Source: Desulfocapsa sp.
Lineage (GTDB): Bacteria > Desulfobacterota > Desulfobulbia > Desulfobulbales > Desulfocapsaceae
Assembly: GCA_022712975.1 (NCBI GenBank)
Contig: JAFLJO010000025.1
Location: forward strand, 1-32,962
Length of the DNA stretch: 32,962 nt
Direction: 5' to 3'
The notes below the pieces were generated by a model. That model was not told where the DNA came from and searched no databases. It saw nothing but the letters and a program-made list of their open reading frames with translations. Both the position numbers and the translations under genes were made by a program. This document shows, one piece after another, positions 28,405 to 32,962 of this stretch; position 1 is the first letter of the stretch, and every line of letters starts with the position of its first letter.

Positions 28405-28756
28405 TCTTTTCTCCAAGAACCGCGATAGGCAGATTTGTTAGCATGGAAGAGAACCATTTTCCAGATTCGTTGCTTTCTATTTTACTGAGGCCAACATTTT
28501 CTCTGTATTCGCTACTAAGCTCTCTTGCCCATGCGGCCAGAACAGTGCGGTAGTCTTTTGAGAAATTCACGTCACAGTCGGGGCAGTAAGTTAAATCCAT
28601 GGTAGATCCATCTGTCATTAGGAACGTTTTGGTTACAGCGTTGATGGATTTTCCAATCTCGATAGGCTCCTTCGCGTAAGGGTGGCCAAAAGGATAGCGA
28701 CGAGTTATCTTATAGACCTCTTTCCCGCAAGAGGTGCAGCAGCCAAGTTTCTTCAT
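28397..28756 (-). CDS. Zinc-binding protein, 119 aa
   Basis: C-x2-C (CTSCGK) near the N-terminus and a second C-x2-C (CPDCDV) after about 50 residues make a split zinc knuckle. The loop between is basic (YKITRRYPFGHPYAKEP) and the C-terminus is helical. It overlaps the 76-aa gene (ATGA) and the portal. It lies between terminase and portal, where small packaging helpers occur. Unknown function. Confidence 0.65.
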   Translation of the reverse strand: MKKLGCCTSCGKEVYKITRRYPFGHPYAKEPIEIGKSINAVTKTFLMTDGSTMDLTYCPDCDVNFSKDYRTVLAAWARELSSEYRENVGLSKIESNESGKWFSSMLTNLPIAVLGEKSA

Positions 28757-28983
28757 TCTGGGAGCGTGGCTTCAGGGTTAGATAAAAGCCAATCGTCTTT
28801 TATTTTTTTCAGTCCCACTTGGACAGCTAAGGCCACCTCATTATGAAAGCTATCAATCTGTCGTTTATAGTCCTCATACTTTGGGAGACATTCAGGGCAG
28901 TAATAGGCTTTTCCAACATAACCTACTTCCGTCACGTTGTCCGTTTGGTTCTGGCAGCAATCACACGTTATATTAAGACCCAT
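28753..28983 (-). CDS. Zinc-ribbon protein, 76 aa
   Basis: C-x-C-C (CDCC) and C-x2-C (CPEC) 22 residues apart form a compact zinc ribbon, followed by a helix (EDYKRQIDSFHNEVALAVQV). The ribosome binding site is weak, so it probably relies on coupling to the 27-aa frame upstream. Next to it is another zinc protein, which suggests a pair that arose by duplication or works together. Confidence 0.65.
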   Translation of the reverse strand: MGLNITCDCCQNQTDNVTEVGYVGKAYYCPECLPKYEDYKRQIDSFHNEVALAVQVGLKKIKDDWLLSNPEATLPE

Positions 28984-29056
28984 TATAAATACTCAACAAT
29001 ATAACCTTATCAGCAATTTTTCTAATTTCTGGAATTAATAGTTCCATACAATTCAT
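28973..29056 (-). CDS. Small protein, 27 aa, between terminase and zinc gene
   Basis: ATG at 29056 shares a base with the terminase stop (TAATG), with GGAAGG well placed inside the end of terL. Peptide MNCMELLIPEIRKIADKVIL: one amphipathic helix. Overlaps the start of the next gene by 11 nt. It may be real or only a coupling frame. Confidence 0.4.
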   Translation of the reverse strand: MNCMELLIPEIRKIADKVILLSIYNGS

Positions 29057-30681
29057 TAATATTTCCTTCCTTTTAAACGGTTTAAGACCGGAGAGCCGCC
29101 TGTTAGCTGGCGGAAACTGGGGTCGTCATTTACGAGGTACTTCCACATAGTGGGAAAATCGTCATACTTTGGTTTCGGAGTTTGTTTAATGCCTTTTTCC
29201 AATTTTTGCCTAAAATCATCCCAAACATACCTTTTAAACTGATGGATTGTTAAATTGCACGTATGATGGACGTGAATTCTAGGCTGTCCTCTTGTCTCTT
29301 CAGGCTTCAAAAGCTCGTTGATACGCATTCTACCAACACTGGAGTCATCTGCAAGGTCACAATAAAGTCCAGCAGAGTCAAACTCATCCCTCCAGGTAAC
29401 CCCTCGTTTCTGTCCGGCTGGCGAAGCACCCATATTAGGATCGATCAATCTTTTGACGATATTGAGCCCTAATTCAGCTTCCACGTTGTCACAGGCTTCT
29501 TTTACGTCCACACAGTCCCCTTCGACTTCGAGTTCTGCCACTTGCCATAGATCGTCATAGGGGTCTACTTGGATCCAGAGCATCATGTGAGGTTTTCTTG
29601 GATGCGGATCTAAAACGTAGATCGTAGGCCAACTGGCTGGCTCGTCCTCTGATATATGGGTGAAGGCTGTTACGTCTCCCTGACAACTGGAGCACTTATC
29701 CTCTACTGCGAGAGTCGTTTTTCCGCAATGGAAGCACCAATATTGACTCATATCGGTGAAATTAGGGTGAATTCTGTTTGAGAATCGAATCGGTTGGCCA
29801 AAAATACGGACTTTGCGAACCTCTTCTGACCAGGCATCACTCTGTTGAGCGATTGCGGTCTGGTTTAAGTAGCGGTTGTCTGTGGTGTAGAGGTTTATCC
29901 AGTCAATATGTGGGTTTTTATTGGGCCCAGGCGTTCCGGGGTCGTAAATCTCATCGAAGATCCAATCCACCGCGATAGCCGGATCGTCGGGGAAGGTCAT
30001 GGCTAACATCATCCTTCCACCAACCCTCATGGTACGGGCCTGATTCTCCCTCCAAATAGCGTAGGAAGGTGGCTCGTCGTGCAAAACGATATGGAAGTCA
30101 CCGGAGGCAAAGTCAGACGGATCTTGGTCTACAGACATGAACTGGATTGTGGACTCACCCCAGTACTTTCCTTTTTTCTTGTCCCAGTACTTGATTCGAA
30201 GCATTCTTAACTTCTCAGACCAACTCTTTTCCCATGCCCCCTGAACCAGAGAGGTTCTAGGAATCCATCCCCAATGGCCTTTCTCCCCTCCGGGCTCTGA
30301 GACCCCAGTCCACTTCCACCACTGAAGTTTAGGAAGGATAATGGGATGGAGGACAGTGGTCAGAGACTCACAGACGACTCGGCAGTTAATTGGGCCTCTA
30401 AGCTTCTCAGGGTCGAAATCAAGACCTTCAGGGATAATCCCAGAGGCACAGATTAAGATTTCAACTAAAGATGTCTCCGTTTTACTTGATCCGTTCCCGC
30501 CAAACAAAGCGAGGGTCGTGGAAGTGGAGGTGTGGGCTCTGGCGGATTCATCCGAGACGGGGGTGTAATAGAGTAATTGGTTTTCCTGCCTGTCCCTGTC
30601 CATAAGGTCTGAGATATCCCGGACGAGTTTTTGGATCTCCTCATCCGACTGACTTTTTAAATCGTTAAAATTAGGTAACAT
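29056..30681 (-). CDS. terL: Terminase large subunit
   Basis: The motor and nuclease that packages DNA. Walker A GGNGSSKT at 61-68, Walker B FHIVLHDE at 196-203 with the catalytic Glu203, and a coupling segment near MMLAMTF (224-230). The C-terminal RNase-H-like nuclease has Asp358 (VLDPH), Asp373, Asp414 (LIDPN) and Asp507/508 (KYDDFPTMWKYL). Between the two domains C316-x2-C319 and C330-x2-C333 form a zinc knuckle. Length 541 is normal. The start overlaps the small terminase gene by 11 nt. Confidence 0.9.
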   Translation of the reverse strand: MLPNFNDLKSQSDEEIQKLVRDISDLMDRDRQENQLLYYTPVSDESARAHTSTSTTLALFGGNGSSKTETSLVEILICASGIIPEGLDFDPEKLRGPINCRVVCESLTTVLHPIILPKLQWWKWTGVSEPGGEKGHWGWIPRTSLVQGAWEKSWSEKLRMLRIKYWDKKKGKYWGESTIQFMSVDQDPSDFASGDFHIVLHDEPPSYAIWRENQARTMRVGGRMMLAMTFPDDPAIAVDWIFDEIYDPGTPGPNKNPHIDWINLYTTDNRYLNQTAIAQQSDAWSEEVRKVRIFGQPIRFSNRIHPNFTDMSQYWCFHCGKTTLAVEDKCSSCQGDVTAFTHISEDEPASWPTIYVLDPHPRKPHMMLWIQVDPYDDLWQVAELEVEGDCVDVKEACDNVEAELGLNIVKRLIDPNMGASPAGQKRGVTWRDEFDSAGLYCDLADDSSVGRMRINELLKPEETRGQPRIHVHHTCNLTIHQFKRYVWDDFRQKLEKGIKQTPKPKYDDFPTMWKYLVNDDPSFRQLTGGSPVLNRLKGRKY

Positions 30682-31177
30682 CCGTGAATTCCCCTTCTAT
30701 GTCCATCCCTCTTCGAGCCACCTCTTTCATAAGGGCTGGAAGTATTTCTTTCAAAGACCTTCTGTCATCATGGGTTATTATTTGCGTGGATTCCCCTCTT
30801 AGGAGACGGCCTTTTTCAATTAACACACTTAGGGCCTGAGCTTTCTGGGACAGGGTGGCGGCGGCGATAGACTCTTTGGTCATGAGCTGGAGAATCAATC
30901 CGGCTTTCTCGTCACAGGCGTCCGCCATGTCTCCGATGCTTAATTTTTTCGTTTTAAGAGATTCATTAACCGCAATCTCGCCAGCCTCCATTTTTTTAAT
31001 TAAGGTCTTTCCCTGAAAATAGATAGCCTTAGCACTTTGGGCGCTGGATTGACGAAGCATGGCGATCTCGTCCCACATCTTCCCTTCTTCCTTCAGCTTG
31101 AAGACTTCAGTCTGCCCTTCGGTGAGCTGGGCCTGCTGTTCTGGCGTTAGGTCGGAATAGAGGTATTGTTTAGCCAT
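30671..31177 (-). CDS. Terminase small subunit candidate, 168 aa
   Basis: Directly before terL, overlapping it. The N-terminus (YSDLTPEQQAQLTEGQTEVF) and following helices look like a sigma/LuxR-type helix-turn-helix, used by small terminases to recognise the packaging site. A central coiled region (LSQKAQALSVLIEKGRLLRG) fits the ring-forming part. The start overlaps the stop of the 62-aa gene by 8 nt and depends on coupling. Identification rests mainly on position. Confidence 0.7.
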   Translation of the reverse strand: MAKQYLYSDLTPEQQAQLTEGQTEVFKLKEEGKMWDEIAMLRQSSAQSAKAIYFQGKTLIKKMEAGEIAVNESLKTKKLSIGDMADACDEKAGLILQLMTKESIAAATLSQKAQALSVLIEKGRLLRGESTQIITHDDRRSLKEILPALMKEVARRGMDIEGEFTDVT

Positions 31178-31358
31178 TTAAAGTCATCGTTAATTTTCCA
31201 GAGTCCACGGGTTCATTCGCCCCCTTAATATAATCAAGCAGAATAGCATCAGTATGTTGAGAATAAATTTTATACCAATGCTCTCGACGCTCTTTTTCAT
31301 AAGCTTCTAACCAGCGTTGCTCTTTGTTCATCAAAATATACCGCTTAAACCAACTCAT
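31170..31358 (-). CDS. Hypothetical protein, 62 aa
   Basis: ATG 31358 overlaps the stop of the HTH gene (ATGA) without its own ribosome binding site. N-terminal aromatic, then a charged helix (KEQRWLEAYEKERREHWYKI). No motif recognised. It links the HTH regulator to the terminase genes in one transcript. Confidence 0.5.
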   Translation of the reverse strand: MSWFKRYILMNKEQRWLEAYEKERREHWYKIYSQHTDAILLDYIKGANEPVDSGKLTMTLNG

Positions 31359-31519
31359 GGCCGCATCTGATTATATGCAATTAATAACCTTAGATAGGCA
31401 TCAGCATATTTCGGAGGACTGTCTCCCCACGAATAAACTGTGTTTGGCTGAAGTCCTAGCGCGTCCGCTAACGCGCGCTTATCCAATCCCGCTTGCCGTA
31501 CTAACACCTTAAAACTCAT
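31355..31519 (-). CDS. Cro-like HTH regulator, 54 aa
   Basis: Start at ATG 31519 (GAGGAGATT before it) rather than 31546. The whole protein is one helix-turn-helix domain: GLDKRALADALGLQPNTVYS gives helix, turn and recognition helix, and WGDSPPKYAD follows as in Cro/XRE repressors. First gene of the late block; a palindrome with CCATG/CATGG arms lies 40 nt upstream. It may repress or time late expression. Lacks a C-terminal dimer domain, like Cro. Confidence 0.65.
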   Translation of the reverse strand: MSFKVLVRQAGLDKRALADALGLQPNTVYSWGDSPPKYADAYLRLLIAYNQMRP

Positions 31520-31558
31520 TGCAATCTCCTCGGTAGAATCCATCAAATGTGGAATATA

Positions 31559-31574
31559 CCATGCTAAAACATGG
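31559..31574. promoter_or_regulatory. Operator candidate, CCATG-N6-CATGG
   Basis: A perfect inverted repeat, flanked on each side by a similar ATATAC/AATATA sequence (31553-31558 and 31576-31581). It lies just upstream of the Cro-like gene and over a possible -10 (TATATT on the minus strand, 31558-31553). Confidence 0.5.
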
Positions 31575-31916
31575 AAATATACAGGTTAAGCTTTTTAAAT
31601 ATTAGCACTTTGAGCCATATTTTCTAAAAATTAGTATTCTAGACCCGTTTTAAGGTTAGCATTTTAAGGGATTTGTGGTGAGAGGGGGGGACTCCTACCC
31701 TTCCCAACCCCGCCGTAGGGGTCTGCCAGTTGCCTATTGACCCAAACCAACCATCTAAGCTCTTCTGAGGTTGTCTTAGCGTCCATCTGTCCATCACTCT
31801 GCCTACCCTACTGCCTAGCAAGTCATTCGCCTCACGAGTGACCTAAGTCTGTCTAACTGTGTGGCCAATCAGCGTCAATACTCTGGCAGTGCGTATAATA
31901 AGACGTTATGTTAAAT

Positions 31917-31935
31917 ACTAATAGTGGGTATTAGT
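31917..31935. repeat. Inverted repeat, 7-bp arms
   Basis: ACTAATA - gtggg - TATTAGT, perfect arms. It lies 18 nt after a perfect TATAAT box. The ATACTAAT core recurs on the minus strand near 31630. Confidence 0.75.
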
Positions 31936-32159
31936 GGTTGCGGGGTGGATTCATAGTGTTTGTACGATTACACACGCATAAAGACCCACATAAAAGCTCG
32001 CATATCTACACACTTACCCCTATAAATCCCGTCATATAAGGCTTGCTGGGTTAGTGAGCACTTACTTACTTATGCTATCCATTATCATAGTGCGGGCTTA
32101 TAGTGTGGGATACACATTATATAGAGTGAATTTATTTGATAAATAATTGTTGTTTAATG

Positions 32160-32187
32160 TTGACAATACGCAGATATCGCGTATACT
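32160..32187 (+). promoter_or_regulatory. Strong sigma70 promoter with embedded palindrome
   Basis: Perfect TTGACA (32160-32165), 16-bp spacer and TATACT (32182-32187). An inverted repeat ATACGC-agatatc-GCGTAT (32166-32184) fills the spacer and enters the -10, so a bound dimer would block it. It drives the small genes to the right. Confidence 0.8.
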
Positions 32188-32217
32188 GTAGTTATAGTCA
32201 ATCACAGGAGTAACAGC

Positions 32218-32364
32218 ATGTTCATTATAGAATATTTATGTGACTTATTAAGTCTGGAGCCAGTCGGAGTCATTGTTTATGGCCTTTTCCTCATTTTTTG
32301 TCTTTATAACGTTTTTATTTTAGAGATTGGTCGTCTATCTAACAATAAATTAAGGAGTAAATGA
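32218..32364 (+). CDS. Small membrane protein, 48 aa
   Basis: CAGGAGTAACAGC precedes ATG 32218. A strongly hydrophobic segment (residues about 17-36, GVIVYGLFLIFCLYNVFILE) crosses the membrane once; the tail is basic (GRLSNNKLRSK). It is the first gene after the strong promoter, a usual place for early host-takeover or superinfection-exclusion proteins, which is inference. No family recognised. Confidence 0.6.
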   Translation: MFIIEYLCDLLSLEPVGVIVYGLFLIFCLYNVFILEIGRLSNNKLRSK

Positions 32365-32366
32365 TT

Positions 32367-32555
32367 ATGACAGATTCAGAGCGCGCGGTAGCTGCTTTTT
32401 TAAACAACGGTGGCGAAATTAAGGTTATCGAAGAGGGCAAAACCTCTAAAGATTTTTCGTTTGCCGATGATTCGTTGAAAAATTGTACTTGTGGTTGCGG
32501 CGGCAATTACACCGCTCATTCTATGCGTTTAGGTGAGCAAGGTATTTATTACTAA
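32367..32555 (+). CDS. Small protein with Cys cluster, 62 aa
   Basis: Of two ATGs (32361, 32367), the second is at a proper distance from AAGGAG. The product is acidic and contains LKNCTCGCGGNYTAH, a C-x-C-x-C cluster with a following His that could hold a metal ion. The leader is repeated almost exactly before the next gene. No family recognised. Confidence 0.6.
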   Translation: MTDSERAVAAFLNNGGEIKVIEEGKTSKDFSFADDSLKNCTCGCGGNYTAHSMRLGEQGIYY

Positions 32556-32581
32556 ATCAATAAATTAAGGAGTTAATGATT

Positions 32582-32779
32582 ATGAAACAACTGAGTGATT
32601 ATCCCCTAGTATCATTTGCCACAGCCTGTTATGACCATAATTCTGTTAAGGAGCTTATGGATGCTCTCGCGGCACAGCCAGATCTGTCCGACATGAGCGA
32701 GTGGCACATAACCCCCCTGGAATGGAGGGAGGGAGTTCAGGCGGCTCTTAACGCCAAGCTGTTTAATGAGCTATCGTAA
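32582..32779 (+). CDS. Hypothetical protein, 65 aa
   Basis: ATG 32582 (the second of two) lies 9 nt after AAGGAG, in the same leader type as the gene before it. Helical, acidic (NSVKELMDALAAQPDLSDMS, then TPLEWREGVQAALNAKLF). No metal or membrane motifs. Followed by a GC hairpin. Not recognised; common size for phage early proteins. Confidence 0.6.
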   Translation: MKQLSDYPLVSFATACYDHNSVKELMDALAAQPDLSDMSEWHITPLEWREGVQAALNAKLFNELS

Positions 32780-32786
32780 ATCAATT

Positions 32787-32811
32787 TAAGCCCCTTCTTG
32801 TAGGGGGCTTA
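32787..32811 (+). terminator. GC hairpin, weak terminator or attenuator
   Basis: TAAGCCCC (32787-32794) pairs with GGGGCTTA (32804-32811), 8 bp with an 8-nt loop. The U-tract after it is poor, so it may slow rather than stop transcription before the last gene. Confidence 0.5.
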
Positions 32812-32838
32812 TGTGGATTAACTAAAGGAGCAAATAAA

Positions 32839-32949
32839 ATGTGGTACGAATTCGAGAGCAGACTAGAACCTCTATGGTTTGTGTCAATTGGGGCCGCTCT
32901 TGAGTATGCGGCTAACAACAACACAAGAATTGTACGTTCTTGCGAATAA
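32839..32949 (+). CDS. Small protein, 36 aa
   Basis: AAAGGAGCAAATAAA precedes ATG 32839. The peptide MWYEFESRLEPLWFVSIGAA then LEYAANNNTRIVRSCE is aromatic and possibly membrane-associated in its first half. GGAGCAAATAATT after the stop looks like the ribosome binding site of a further gene beyond the window. Not recognised. Confidence 0.55.
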   Translation: MWYEFESRLEPLWFVSIGAALEYAANNNTRIVRSCE

Positions 32950-32962
32950 GGAGCAAATAATT

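Larger units (their letters stand above)
31547..32217. other. Noncoding control region, repeat-rich
   Basis: About 670 bases without a convincing gene. Contents: the CCATG/CATGG operator; three similar AT-rich motifs (ttagcacttt, ttagtattct, ttagcatttt at about 31602, 31632 and 31657); a run of seven G near 31684; TATAAT at 31894-31899; an inverted repeat ACTAATA-gtggg-TATTAGT at 31917-31935; recurring atagtg motifs (31921, about 31954, about 32089, 32101); and the strong promoter at 32160-32187. Such a layout fits an origin, a packaging site or a genetic switch. Confidence 0.5.

Noticed and set aside
31639..31821. 60-aa frame in the control region
   Set aside because: No ribosome binding site and random-looking composition; the region is better explained by repeats and promoters.
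1..32962. CRISPR array, transposase or integrase
   Set aside because: No spaced direct repeats of the right length and no matching protein motifs were seen.

Overview
The window looks like most of the genome of a tailed phage with podovirus-type architecture. It carries a terminase, a portal of about 760 residues, a scaffold, a capsid protein, a head-tail adaptor, a beta-propeller tail protein, three large internal or ejection-type proteins and a lysis cassette. No tape measure, tail sheath or integrase is visible. A canonical CsrA homologue, bacterial Shine-Dalgarno sites, sigma70-like promoters and CCA-encoding tRNA genes point to a proteobacterial host, probably a gammaproteobacterium. The host genus cannot be read from the sequence. 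DNA polymerase, primase and helicase genes are not seen and may lie outside the window.

Layout. Positions 1-885 hold leftward, translationally coupled small genes, including an ASCH-like protein and a 53-residue helix-turn-helix protein. A divergent promoter pair sharing one palindrome (918-955) separates them from a rightward operon (about 961-9129). That operon starts with a structured leader RNA. It then encodes small proteins, a second structured stretch, a tRNA-Leu with a 62-nt insertion in its anticodon loop, a tRNA-Arg(UCT), many small unknown proteins (several zinc-binding), CsrA, a Rad52-like annealing protein with an SSB-like partner, and two HNH endonuclease genes.

Positions 9139-31519 are one long leftward late block. 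In transcription order it holds a small HTH regulator, a small unknown gene, the terminase subunits, zinc proteins, portal, scaffold, capsid, adaptor, tail and fibre-like proteins, a GNAT-like protein, ejection proteins and the lysis genes (TM coiled-coil protein, 73-aa lysis-region protein, lysozyme, holin candidate). A LAGLIDADG homing endonuclease is inserted in antisense inside the tail genes (16894-17721). A UUCG-loop terminator interrupts the block between the portal and scaffold clusters.

Positions 31547-32217 are a repeat-rich noncoding region with operators and promoters. It feeds a second rightward set of very small genes that runs off the right end. It is a candidate control, origin or packaging region.

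The rightward operon is unusually rich in RNA-level functions: a structured leader, a tRNA with an intron-like insert, an AGA-decoding tRNA, and a CsrA whose RNA-binding motif is partly duplicated. This suggests a module for taking over host translation or post-transcriptional control. That joint function is inference. The least-described single objects are the tRNA-Leu insertion, the CsrA variant and the leader RNA at 961-1106.
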